A stretch of DNA of 64,000 nt, taken from the NCBI RefSeq assembly GCF_025698545.1, contig NC_068573.1, positions 873,001 to 937,000 of the forward strand. Reading direction: 5' to 3'. This DNA is from Gossypium raimondii. Taxonomy: Eukaryota > Streptophyta > Magnoliopsida > Malvales > Malvaceae. Position 1 is the first letter of the stretch, and each line of letters begins with the position of its first letter. Shown in pieces: positions 1 through 11,599 of this stretch. The notes beneath the pieces were generated by a model, which saw only the letters and a list, made by a program, of their open reading frames with translations, was not told the DNA's origin and searched no databases. Made by a program: the position numbers and the translations under genes.

Positions 1-286
1 ATATATATATAACTTATTTATATTTGTATGTATATTTACTCACTTATATGTCTTTACACATTTTTAAATTTACCTGCATACCTATATGTATCTATATACC
101 TATTTTATTTTCATAAATACATATACACATATAAATATCTCCTTTTATAATTTTATTCATTCTCTTTATTTATTTATGTTTTCATCATCATTTCAAAAGA
201 GTATTTTAACTTTACTCCCCTATATACTTGTATTTTTTACATATTATTAAAATTTGTCTTTTTTTCATTTATTTTTATCGTTGTTG
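1..286. other. AT-rich intergenic DNA, no gene
   Basis: Very AT-rich sequence that opens with a short TA run. It contains no open frame of note and no recognisable element. It ends where the CACTA-type terminus begins at 287. Confidence 0.6.
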
Positions 287-490
287 CACTACACCAAAAT
301 TGGGTTTTAGCTGGCAGTTTTAGTGGCGTTTTTCGAAAAACACCGAAAAAAATAGAGAATTAGCGGCGCTTGAGAGGAAGCGCCGGTAAAAACTGAGCTC
401 TAGCAGAGTTTTCAAGAGAACACCGCAAAAAATATGCATTCGCGGCGTTTCTACTTAAAACGCCGCAAAAAAAAAAACGGAACGGCGTCG
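287..490 (+). mobile_element. Terminus of a CACTA (En/Spm) DNA transposon
   Basis: The sequence begins CACTACACCAAAATTGGG, the typical terminal inverted repeat start of plant CACTA elements, preceded by the trinucleotide TTG that could be one side of a 3-bp target duplication. The next 190 bp holds GC-rich subterminal motifs in both orientations (GCGGCG, GGCGTTT, AAACGCCGC, ACACCGCAAAAA), another hallmark of this superfamily. I found no matching opposite end (TTTGGTGTAGTG) and no transposase in the window, so this is a one-ended relic or a non-autonomous copy whose other end I could not locate. The 490 boundary is where the subterminal motifs stop. Confidence 0.7.
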
Positions 491-2329
491 TTTTGTGATT
501 TCAAGTGTCGATTTGGACCTATGTTGTCTCAAGTTTTATATGTTTTTTTTGTTTGTTTTTCAATTGTATAGTCAGTCTTCGGTTTTAGAATTTTTTTCAT
601 CTCTTGTAACACGTTTTTTAGTCTTGCTTATGCACGTAATCTTAGTTTTACAATTGATTTTAGGGATGATTTTATTGTCGTCCTCTCTAGTTTGGTGAAT
701 GTTCAATTCTTTTGTTGATTTTTGCTTGCCGCTTTGGGCTCAATTCTTTTGTTGATTTTTGCTCGCCGCTTTGGACCATATCCTGGGCTGATTTCCTTAT
801 TGTATTAAGTGCTTGCAATCACTCCAGATATGTTGTGCTCTTTGTTGTGTTAATGGAGCTTGTCCTTTATCATCTACAACGAATATTTGCTATTTTTTTC
901 TCTGAATTATATGGTTCCATTCATCGAATGAATTAATGAATTTACCTTTCAAAAAATATATATATAATTGAAAATTTATTTTCAAAATTTATTTTTGATA
1001 TTATAAAATTGTAATATTATTTAAAAATCAATTTTAAAATGAATATGAACAAATGGATGTCTTGGTTTAAATAAGCTTGAACGTTCTTTTGTTTAGGTTC
1101 ATTCTAAACTTGCATTTTATAATTCTTATTAATTTTTAGATTTTTTAAAATTTTATCTCTTAATATATCCTTTTTTTTTAGTCTGGATTGTTTACTCATG
1201 TTCATATTGGACACGAGTATGTATGAGTAAGATTTTTCTAATTATTTGTTTCTTTTAATAATTTCTATATTTTTTATAACTTTCTATAATTTTCAATAAT
1301 TTTTTATATTTTTTATAGATTTTAATAATAATATAAAAATCACATCCAAAATGGACTTGAACAAATGCATGTCTAAATGCAAATAAATATGAACATCCAC
1401 TTATTCAAGTTGATTGTGGACATGCATTTTTTAGTATTTTTAAAAATAAATTTTATTAACTTTTTAGAATTTCTTATTATTTAAATATTTCATGATGTGG
1501 AAAGATGCCGCATTAGCATTAGCGATATGCGGCATGCCACTTGCCATCGATTCGTGCCCTCGTGTAATACCTTACACCTAATTCAAGAGACAATCGGACG
1601 CAAAGCGCCACATTCGTTGTCGAAGCAACTCAAAATGAACATATACACAAGCAATCATATGAAATTTCGAATCAAAAAAATTAATTGGATATCAAATAAT
1701 TAAAGGACATTAGGACACTACAAGTACATACGATACTTAAAGGTCAAAAACAGTGAAATACAGAATCACGTTACATTTTTGGGGTCAAAATATCAAAATG
1801 GAAAGCTATGTCTCAAGATAGTTATATCATGTCTTAAATATACCTCCACTATTTCAGACCCAACTTTTAAAGTTTTATGCTTAAGACATTGAGGACCAAT
1901 GTCATGAATTCAATGCTCATCTACAATATTATATTCATTCATTTCATATTTAAATATCATTTACAACTTCTGAGCATTAAAGAGTCATTGTCCCTATTAA
2001 TTAAACAAGGAAACATATAACATAGAGTCGGATGAACTTCAAACACACCAAATAAAATAACAAATATTCCATGCATGTAATAACACGAATTCTAACCAAA
2101 CACATCATAAATGTGCAATGCACAACTATATACTCTTCAAACACACCAATATATATATATATATATATGTATAGCTTAACCAAAATATTCTCCAAATATA
2201 CAAACTCGCGGGTGCATAAAGCAAACTTGACAATATAAACAAGATCAAAGAGTTCAATATCTTATGGCATGCTACTATACTAGAACACATGCCTCTTTTT
2301 TTTTTTGAATTTTAGCTTTGAAGTTTCAT
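491..2329. other. Intergenic DNA, possibly transposon interior; no gene recognised
   Basis: About 1.8 kb without a supportable gene. Frames of 64-74 codons occur but have no recognisable family and biased low-complexity composition. From about 950 to 1480 the DNA is almost pure A/T. A slightly more GC-rich patch at 1497-1640 was examined on both strands without recognising anything. A TA dinucleotide run sits near 2149-2168. Confidence 0.5.
703..775. repeat. 37-bp direct tandem duplication
   Basis: Two adjacent copies of a 37-bp block (703-739 and 740-775), each starting TCAATTCTTTTGTTG and ending GCCGCTTTGG, with only a few mismatches. It is most simply a recent slippage or unequal-exchange duplication. 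Confidence 0.85.
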
Positions 2330-2487
2330 GTCTCGAAACTTAACCCTCACGTCTCTAGACTTAAGTATCAAGACAATGCACCATGTCTCAAGACTTTGAA
2401 TTGAATTTTTGGTATTTTAATTTCAATGTTTTATGTCTCGAGACTTGGTACTCTATGTCTCGAGACAAATATGCCATGTCTCGAGAC
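2330..2487. repeat. Cluster of six GTCTCGAGAC-like palindromes
   Basis: Six decamers of the form GTCTCNAGAC or one-base variants lie at 2330, 2351, 2385, 2435, 2457 and 2478. The last three are the perfect palindrome GTCTCGAGAC, usually preceded by AT or CAT. Spacing varies (21, 34, 50, 22, 21 bp), so this is not a simple tandem array. No gene is associated with it. Confidence 0.75.
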
Positions 2488-4287
2488 ATGTACCAAGAAA
2501 TGCATGAATTACATGAAAATGTTATTAAGATCTCAAAACATGTTCTTGATGTGTTGAGAGACATGCCCATAAATGCAGAAAACAAGCATTGCAAGTCATG
2601 CAATTGAGTCTTTAAATGTGTCTAAACATGTATAACATGCAACCAAACCAGCACAAACATATTTGACATGTAAAGTCTCAATCATGCTCATTAACACAAT
2701 AGATAAAAAATCCATTAGACAAGTAAAATGTGAACCATAAAACATACATTTCAACTTGAGAATTTTCTTCACTTATCCAACTCAGAAGCATCCAATAGAC
2801 CCAAACAAAAACATACCAAACATGCCAATTATAACAAGTCCACATGGAAATATACTCAAAACATAATAATTCACCTACTGACCGAGGTATATGCCCAAAA
2901 CTAAGTTCCAAAGCATGAAATTACAAAGTCTAATAATTGTAGCTAAGACTTAAGAGCTTGGATGTTAGCATTGTGGAATCAAGATTTTTACTCACTCTTT
3001 CTACTTGTGTCACGGCCAGCACAAAAGAACCCATAGCTGGTGCACATAATTCAAACCTTTTATGTTCCCTTGGGGGTCATTCAGCCTGTCGGAACTGGCC
3101 CATTACTTGGAAGAGACTCAAGGCCCATCTACTTTTTCTTTCTCTCTATTTCCTTGTTTTCCTTCACCTTACCCATATCCGTCACTTCTCATCATGACTA
3201 CCATGATGTCTGACGTCTTCTCTCGCATCAGACCATCGATCCCAAACCACCAAAGTGAATCTCTAAGCCTCCTCTTCAAATCTATAAGATTAGATTTCTC
3301 AAAAAAAAAACCCTCAAAAATTTTGAGGTCGCTCCCAAGGGTTTAGAATTTTTGTGCTCCAATTTCCTGATCCCTCCGCCGGTAAGGCCTAATTTTGCGA
3401 TGTCTTTCTACTTGTCTATGGCTACTATTTTACCATTTGGATCGTCTAACCATTGCATGGAGCTCGCTAATCGAACCTTGACTAGACCCAAGGTGCTTTT
3501 TTCTCCCTATTTGTTGCTTTGTTTATTGCAAGGGTTCAAGTGTATGGAGTTGTTGTCGGCTAAATAAGGATTTAGATAGGTAGTGTGGTGAGCGATTATG
3601 ATGAACGGTGGTGGCTATGATGGAGGTGATGGTTGACGAATGAAGGGTTCAAAGAGTTAGATTTAAATGATAGTGATGGTGAGTGAATGAAGCTTGAGTC
3701 AGGTTTGTAGAGGAGTTTGGCCAAGTGATGGTTACGGGATAAGAGTCAATGAAGGTATGACAATAGTGGTAGGCAGTTATTTGATGGAAGCAATGATGAC
3801 ATCGTTAAGGGAGGGAGGCAACTAGGGTTCTTAGGTTAGAAGGGTAAAGATGAAGAAAATAAGAGGAGAGAGAAAAAAATGAAAAAGAAAAGAAAATCAT
3901 TTGGATTTAATTGTGGAAGAGATGGATTAATAGTTGAGGGACTACTTTGATCAATTTTGTTAACGAATATGACGAAATTAGCAAAAATAAATCAATTGAG
4001 TAACCAAAATAGTAACGATTTAATATTAGAGTGACTAATGGAGTAGATTATTTTTATCATTATGACAAGGGCATCTTATTCCTGCCTCTCCACGTTTTGA
4101 TTAATCTTAAAAATTTTCATAATTGTGAGCAAATTGTGAAATTTAGAAGGTCTACAGATTCTCATTGGATTATACTTTGCAATACAACAAAGTCCATATA
4201 ATTAGTTTTTACTGAACAGCATAGCAATACCAATAAATGTCCACTCTATTTATGTTTTATATTTATTGGATTAGAACAATAAGCTCC
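2488..4287. other. Intergenic DNA downstream of the TBL gene; no gene recognised
   Basis: No supportable gene. The stretch 2950-3560 is less AT-rich and pyrimidine-rich and holds open frames on the plus strand, one of them Ser/Pro-rich at 3062-3346, but none shows a family signature, and none has an evident intron-exon continuation. The stretch 3590-3900 is purine-rich and also unassigned. The 3' UTR of the minus-strand TBL gene should lie just below 4288. Confidence 0.45.
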
Positions 4288-7200
4288 TTAAGTTTGGATG
4301 AGAGCTGCAAAGAGTAATTCATTCCATGTATCAGGAACTCCTGGGAGACACCAATGTGTACAATCGATGCCGTGGCGGCCTCTATAGCCAAAGACTGAAG
4401 GGTGACCATCCTTTCTTAGTTGGGACAAGCCAGTTATGTCAAGTAGATGAACTGGCTTTGACACACTTCGCAACACTTTGTTTAAAATAACTTGAGCTGG
4501 ATGTGGACCTGCCAGATACTCCCCGCTTAACAATGGGCGTATTTCCCCTACGCATGTATTCGCTGTTCTATCTACCCAATCCTTGGAACTGATACAAAAA
4601 GAGCACAGACCAAGTCAATCCTTTACCTTTTGTGTGATACTTTGATTGGTAAACAACATTAGTAGTCATCCAACTATGATTTTTTTCACCCAATTATGAA
4701 AAGTTACAAAATGTTCACTCAACTATTCAATTTTGTCTTTTTTTAGTTACCTAATTATTTTGGATTTTTGAGTGCTTCCATTTTTTACGTTAGCCAGTGA
4801 CCAAAAAAGATAATTGAATAGTTGAGTGATCATTTTGTAACTTTTCATAGTTAGGTGACTAAAACAGAAATTTATTAATAGTTGGGTGACCTCTACCTTA
4901 GTTTACCCTAATTTGATTCGAGTTGTTATTGGTAAAAATATCATGGAGGCCCTTGTACTAGGAGTCAGATTGCATATTGCTTTTTTTACTTAAAAAATTG
5001 GCAAATCAAAGAATAAATAAACCATTTTTATTAAAAATTTCATTAATTCTTACTGTTTAAAACTGCTGTCATTGACGAAATAACCAGATAATTACACGTG
5101 GTGTGCCACATGTACCTTATATTGACATAAAAGGAGCAGTTTTCAACCGTAAAAGTAGATGAAAATTTTCAAAGGATAATTTTATTCTTTGATCTAATAT
5201 ATAAAAATTAATTTACTTTCTTTTTAGTAGAGAGTAAAATGCAATTAAACTTCTAATATGAAAAATCTGAATGATACTTTGATGTTAGTTATTCAAAAAT
5301 TACAAACAAATTGCTTACTTCATATGATCGGGGGAGACGCCTTGGAAAAACACCTTGGTTTTAGCAGGATCCACATTCAAGTTCACCCATCTCGCCCATG
5401 TCCTCAATGCTTTCTCATATGCAACCTTGCGATTCATGTCTTTGTGAGTTACATTATTGTCTTGGACATAATCCCATCTGCAATAGCATATCCAACCAAT
5501 GTTCTTTCAAAGCTTTATGTTTATTTGGGCATAATGATGAATGTAACATTTAATGTTTATATTTTTTTTGTTAATTTGATCCTTATTTTTTAAAAAAATT
5601 AAAGAGTAAATTTAACTCTTTCAAAACGAGTTAAATTGTTTTCTTTAATAGAAATATTGACTAAAATATTAATATTTTAACAATATTGATATGATAACTC
5701 GTTACAATCAATGCGGATATGATACTATTTATCTTATATGTCGCATCAATAAATAATTTAAATATTATAAATATATTAAATTTTAAAAAATATTAAAAGA
5801 ATTATAAGTTCATAAAAATTCAAAGAAAAACATAAAGTATACGTGAATTGCTATGCGATTTGCTATGATTGAAAATTTAATATTTTAATGAGTTTTTTAT
5901 TTTAAAAAATAGCAATTCGAATCTTTTTAAGAGATTAAGAGTCAAATTTAATTGAAAAGATAAAAGCGACTCACGGTTGTTTTCGACCGGTGTGGAGCCA
6001 CCAATGCCAAGTGTCAAAGATCAATACATCAACTCCTTTCCATAGTGGTCCACCCCCAATTGAGTTGAGTTTTAGGACTCGCCCGTGTTTTCCATTAACA
6101 ATATCAACAAGAAACGCATTGCGCGACAACATAATTGAAACTCTATATGCCTGAAATGAAAGAGAATGGAATCCTCTGATATAAGAAAAATAAATTGGTA
6201 AATTACCCTAATAGTCACTTTAGATATTGTTTGTTCTTATTTTGGCCGTCTCAATTTTTTTTTTTTGCTAATTTGGTTAATTTTAAAATTGAAATTGATC
6301 AAATTGGTCATTTCACCATTAAATGGTAATGAAAGACTAATTGTGCATTTCCATGTTAATCACTCTAAAATTAGAGTAAATTATATGTCAATCACTTTAA
6401 ATAGGGGTCGTTTCTATTTTGATCACCTCAAAATTTTTTTTGTACAAATGCACTGCTAGTCTTTCATTACCAATTAGCGATAGAGTGATAAATTTGATCA
6501 AATTCATTTTAGAGGTAACCAAATTAATAAAAAAATTATTCGGGAATGACCAAAATAAGAACAACTCTTATTTAAAGTGACTAACGATGTAGTGTACCAA
6601 ATAAATAAAAAATTACCGGGAAGCTGAATGTGGAGAGGCCCCCAATCCTTTGAGAGGTGTATTTGGCATGAGGTGTAGATTTATGAAGCAAACATACGAG
6701 TGAGAGCCATTGATTTGAACTCAGTGAGTCACCTACAAACATAATTCGTTTCCCTCTAAATCTTTGTAAAAAGTCTCTGCCATTGAACCTGCGTTGTTCA
6801 AATTCAATTATAAGGTGATGGTTGCATTTAAAAAAAGAAATGAAGTAATTGAAGATAGCCAAAGCCCCTGCTACTTTGTTTCGGTTTATATTAAGTGATT
6901 ACATCAAAGGGTAGTTTCAAGTTGGCTAATTTATTTAGAAACACTTAACTACCCTTTTGTAAGCTCAATTTTAAAATTTTTATTCTTTTATGTGTTTGAT
7001 TTTTTATTAAAAATAGATAAATTGAAATAAAAGTACCATGGAAGTCCCTGTACTAGAAGTCAGATTACATTTTGCTTCCTCTACTAAAAAATGAGCAAAT
7101 TAGTCCCTGTACGTTAGATTAAAGAGCAAACTAATCATTCTGTTAAAAAATCCATCAATTCTTGTGTTAAAAATTGGTCCTTGTATGTCAACATGAGGTA

Positions 7201-8607
7201 CATATGGCACACCACTTGTCACTGTCTAGTTATCCGTCAACCATACCAGTTTTTAACAATTCATATGGATGAAAGTTTAATAGGAAGGACCAATTTGCTC
7301 TATGATCAAATGTATAAAGACTAATTTGTCCATTTCTTAAACAGAAGGGCAAAATGCAATCTAACTTCTAGTACAAGGGCCTCAATAGTACTTTTACCAA
7401 CAAATTGGTCATTTCATGATGTTGTAGCACGATAAAATTTTGAGTATATTACACATTTAGTCACTCAATTATACGAAAGTTTTCGTTGTGGCCACTTAAC
7501 TATGAAAATTTACAATTTAGTTACTCAACTATTTGAGATTGTGTTATGGTCACCCAATTGTTAAATGGTTAACAAAAGGATGACGGTGATCTTTTCTAAA
7601 TTTATATAATAATAAATTTAACCTAAATATTACATATTATATTAACAAAAAAAGTAGTCAATTTAACTTTAATTTTCTTTAAAAATTTAAAAAAATGAAA
7701 ATTACAAAAATGTGTTTGTATCAATCAATTACCCATTCTATAATGCTTTATCTATATGTTTAAAATCTCATTTGGTACAATGCTTTATCTAATATAAAAC
7801 AAAAATGGCGTAATTTTTTAATTTAAATGTAAATAAAAATACTAAAATAAGATAAATTTAATTAAATTGAAACAAAAACTCTAAAATAGAAAACCACACT
7901 CTTACGTAATATATAGTATTTTTTTCAAACATTTGGAAAAACACATGTATCGGCTGAAATTAAAGGCGATGAGAAGTGTTTGCGGGGAGGTCGGATTTTC
8001 GCAACAAGTTTTTGATGTATCGTTTTTTTGGATGCCGGTGGATCCCTTAACATATTGTCCTATGTCAAGATTTTATCTTCTAATTTTATGAATAGTCTTG
8101 AACGGTTCACGGAGTGTGAGCGCTTTGGTTAGTACAACAGAAGGTATTTCAGGTTGCATCTCTAACAATTTAGGTGCTCTCTATCTCCGTGAACCCTTCA
8201 GAACTCTCTGTAAAGTCGAGAAACAATACTCCGACATGAGCCAATACTTTTCGTTGAGAGATCCATACACTTCAAAAGTTTCTCTTAAAAGAGAGTTTGA
8301 CCTTCCCTCAGCACTAAAAATAAGTGACAAGTAATTGAAAGGAAATTGTAGAAAAGAAAAAGGAAGGTAAAAACCTTGGCAAAATGCATGCAGTGGGTTG
8401 CCATCTAAATTTTTGATAGAGATGATCGGGTCGACCATTGTGTTGGCAGTTGAACTGTTCAAGTATGAAGGGGCAATCAGTGAAATTGTAAAGAGGGTAT
8501 GAAGCATCATACGCCCATTTCCCTTTGTAAACATTGCATCTGCTTCCGTTCACCGCCTGCCAAAATTCAATTACAATGAAAAATACTGCAAAACCAAATG
8601 GACCCAT
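4288..8607 (-). CDS. TBL/PMR5-like polysaccharide O-acetyltransferase (PC-esterase family), 5 exons
   Basis: Trichome birefringence-like proteins are Golgi enzymes that O-acetylate xylan, mannan or pectin. Exons read on the minus strand: 8607-8375, 6788-6617, 6150-5975, 5477-5319 and 4588-4288. All have GT-AG borders and phases that join without a break (1041 nt, 346 aa plus stop). The start [10 protein letters not shown] gives a short hydrophobic signal or anchor segment. A TBL domain follows with the CNVYKGKW and [15 protein letters not shown] motifs. The catalytic Ser block is [11 protein letters not shown] (exon 2), the conserved Trp-rich [11 protein letters not shown] is in exon 3, [10 protein letters not shown] is in exon 4, and the catalytic Asp/His block [12 protein letters not shown] is near the C-terminus. 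The length is slightly short for the family but the domains are complete. An upstream in-frame ATG at 8715 exists, but the 8607 start better matches a TBL leader. The exact TBL subgroup and the sugar acceptor cannot be told from the sequence. Confidence 0.93.
4662..4895. repeat. Fold-back (MITE-like) element in TBL intron 4
   Basis: Imperfect inverted repeat. The left arm (about 4664-4738, with GAAAAGTTACAAAATGTTCA) is mirrored by the right arm (about 4812-4893, with TGATCATTTTGTAACTTTTC). It has no coding capacity and lies wholly inside the fourth intron. Confidence 0.7.
4932..5277. repeat. Fold-back element, family A, in TBL intron 4
   Basis: Long imperfect inverted repeat. The left side carries GGCCCTTGTACTAGGAGTC followed by AGATTGCATATTGC, and the right side carries AAATGCAATTAAACTTCTA. 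The same arms recur at 7028-7403, so this is a dispersed family rather than a chance palindrome. It lies between the intron 4 acceptor (4589) and donor (5318). Confidence 0.7.
6186..6600. repeat. Fold-back element in TBL intron 2
   Basis: About 415 bp with mirrored ends. The left reads TAATAGTCACTTTAGATATT then GTTCTTATTTTGGCC. The right reads GACCAAAATAAGAAC then TTTAAAGTGACTAACG. It fills almost the whole second intron (6151-6616) and has no coding capacity. Confidence 0.7.
7028..7403. repeat. Fold-back element, family A, in TBL intron 1
   Basis: Inverted-repeat element of about 375 bp. The left arm has GTCCCTGTACTAGAAGTCAG and ATTACATTTTGC. The right arm has GCAAAATGCAATCTAAC and TTCTAGTACAAGGGCC. 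It is related to the copy at 4932-5277, and a half copy of the right side appears at about 9060-9175. A one-sided fragment of a related repeat follows at 7438-7600. Confidence 0.75.
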
Positions 8608-10297
8608 CGCTAAAAGGACAGAACCTGGTGTGAAAGGTAATAAGAAGAGAGTTGTGGAAAGCCAAACAAACAAGTTATTGTGAAGGAGATGGGGAAAACC
8701 AAGAAAAAAAACCAAATCGAAATTCTAGCATTTAGGGAAGGTCAAACTATAATTTTACAATATGTTAACTTAGGATTTTATGAATTTTAGGGGTCTAAAG
8801 CTACAATTATTTTTTAAAAAAGTAATGGTTATACAATATTTTTAAACAAAATTGACACCTACTCTTTTATTGGGTCCATATTGTTATTTTTAATAAAATT
8901 TTATAATTTTATGATTTTAATAAATTTAAACGTTAAAAGGGCTTAATTGATTTTTTTTAATTTGTTACTTCCAATAATATGTAAAGGTTAAGAGTTAAAA
9001 TTGTTATTAGACCTTATATATAAATACCAAAACAAATATTTAACCGCGCAACTTTAATAGAGGGGTTGTTTTGCTCACTCATCTAACATACATGGGCTAA
9101 TTTGTCCATTTATTCAATAGAGAGGCCAAAATGCAATCCAAAATATGATGTAGGGAGTTTTATTGTAATTTTACCTCAAATATTCTTATTCAACTTTATT
9201 TTTTGGCTAGTAACTTTTTGTAGTTTTGTTGTGTTAATTTTAAAGCTTAATAATAATTATATTATTTTATTAATTTAGTCTTTATTCTTTTTTTAAGTTA
9301 AATTTGGTGTCCTCAACCTATTAAAAAATCGAATTTAACCATCAACCTTTCAAAAAGAGTAAGAATTGTTGTTTCTTTAACGACAAACGACAATCTTGAC
9401 TAAAATGCTAAATTTTTAAACATGATAACCTACATGACAATCCATATGTACTTCATATGACTTTTTTTTTGAAAATTTTATGAACTTTTTATTTTTACAA
9501 TTTTAAAATTATTTATTGATTTGATATATAAGATGATAGTCTCATGTCAACATAAAGTACATGTAGTATATCAACGTCGTTAAGAAATTAATATTTCTAC
9601 TAAAGAATAATTTGAGAATTTAATTAAAAAAAAGGATGAAATTGATAAAAATATAAAGAATTAAGATGAAAATAATTTGAACAACTTTTCCATCTTTTGA
9701 TGGGAAGAAAGTCTACATAGTGACCGACAGAATTTATGACCAAATTCATAACGCCTCAAATCGGTGAACTTTATTTTTGGTTATTTACAAAAGAAAATGT
9801 CAACTCCATTTATGATGTCAAAAACCAGTGTTTATATTTTCTTTCTTTCTTTCATACTTGACGAAATGCCTAAGCGATGGTTTTGTTGTCACAAATAGAA
9901 AATTGCATTCTAGGTTTTTTTAAAAGTGGTTAATGGTGCAAACCAAAGCTTTTTAAATCTATAAAATTCTCTATCCTTGAATAATATAAAATCTTTGCTT
10001 GCAAGCAAAGTTGCCAAGTCATGAACTTTTTGTGTGCTCTGTCTAGTTTCTTAACTGAAATATCAAATACTCATCTCGCCTTTTATTATTTTTTAAAACC
10101 AAATAATTTATGTTAATATTGTCCACTCTAACTCACTTTCTACAAATTGCTTTATTTATTCACAATTTTTTACTTGCCATTATTCACTTGCATCTTTTTT
10201 AAGATAATTTTCACAAGCAATCCACGAGATAATGATTGATGAAGTGTTCTCTTTTTTTTTTTTTTTATAGAGAAGGATCCGAAAGTCACTACTTCAA
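8608..10297. other. Intergenic DNA upstream of the TBL gene
   Basis: This should contain the minus-strand TBL promoter next to 8608, but I see no convincing TATA box. The part 9060-9175 is a half copy of the family A fold-back element. The part 9290-9640 looks like another weak fold-back. The rest is AT-rich with homopolymer runs and no gene. Confidence 0.5.
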
Positions 10298-11560
10298 TTA
10301 ACACGAATCAAGAATAATACAATTATGGATATCGTTTGGATACTCCATAGCAAAAGACAAGTTACAATGGTTATTCAAGGCAAGACTACAAAGGATATCC
10401 ACTACTTTATTCCTATTGCGGCCAATCCACTGAACATTGGCTTCTATAAAAAGCTCAAGCATACCTCTAACTTCTTTGATCCGATGGCCCAAGATTATAA
10501 TGTCTTCACGGTGTTTCAAAAACGGTTGACCAAGTTCGCACAATCGGACTCGAAGATGACCGTATTGAAATTAAACAAGTGGGCCAAAGTGATGCCCTCA
10601 ATCAACGCAAAAAGCTCCGCCCACTCCGTACTCATATGACCCCCCTTGTATCCCGCACTACCACCAAGAATAAAACCATCACAATCACAAATAACAACCC
10701 CAAACCTAGTTTTGTTGTCAACCACAACGGCATCCACATTAACCTTAACAAAATTGATTGGGGGTTTCTCCCATTTTTGGGGGCTAGGAGTCAAAGGAAG
10801 AATTGGTTTGATCGTAAGATTATGTATTCGGAAGTCATCCCCAAGCATCTTAGCCCTTTCCCAAATGACCCCAGCATCCTCGTCCTTACCTCGGAAGATA
10901 GCATTGTTACGACCATTCCACCCATTCCACAAAATCATGATCAAGTCTTCAAAAGCCTTTTTGTCCAAAACCCGCATAGCATCCTCTAACCAATCAATGC
11001 ATCTCTCGTAATCATTGCCGAGAAACTGTCCATCAAGCCCACCTAGGGCGAGAATTGCAAGAGCTTTCGGACACTTTTTGAGAGCGGAATGGCGATCTCC
11101 TCCCCTCCACCACACCTCGGACAACCCCTCCCAACACTACGCTTAATGGAAGAGATTTTAACATTTGTCGGGAGTAAATTTTAAGAAGGATCCGAAGTTT
11201 CCATATAAACCTCCAAAAAAGCCGATTGAGACCAAACCCGATCTTCTTGAGCAAGAGCCACGAATATGCCAATTTCGTGGTGTAGCACCTATGATCATTA
11301 TGGAACCAAATAACTCTATCCATTCGACCATTGGGAGTAATGGGCAGCTCACGGACCCAATCACTATCCCAAGCAATATTATTAGGAATCCATAAATCAC
11401 GAACCACCCTCTCCTGGATGTCAACACTAGAGACACACAAGGAGTTGCCATCAAGTCCTTCAAAACCCCCTGTCCAACCCGATTCTCACTCTTTTGCCAT
11501 CACCAACTTGCCATCCAAAACTGACTTCGAGAGCTTTATCCGCTGTTCAACCATCTCAGG
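10298..11560 (-). pseudogene. 3' tail of a non-LTR retrotransposon (LINE): zf-RVT and RNase H-like region
   Basis: Minus-strand reading gives, upstream, a Trp-rich segment (VIWFHNDHRCYTTKLAYSWL, about 11370-11290) typical of the zf-RVT region that follows the reverse transcriptase in plant LINEs. Downstream (about 11124-10300) there is a plant RNase H-like (RVT_3) domain with INFVKVNVDA (normally KxNxDGA), FESDCANLV and NWIGRNRNKVVDILCSLAL-like ends. The two parts lie in different frames, so at least one frameshift separates them. No reverse transcriptase or endonuclease is present upstream; this is a 5'-truncated, dead copy. A Ty3/copia origin is unlikely because no integrase or LTR belongs to it. 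Confidence 0.7.
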
Positions 11561-11599
11561 ATGAAACACATCACCATCCGGGAAATACTTAGAACTAAG

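Noticed and set aside
3062-3346. Ser/Pro-rich plus-strand frame of 94 codons
   Set aside because: No family motif, no supporting neighbour exons, and low-complexity composition.
8098-8534. Open frames on both strands in and beside TBL intron 1
   Set aside because: The part above 8375 is TBL exon 1. The rest is intron sequence without a recognisable product.
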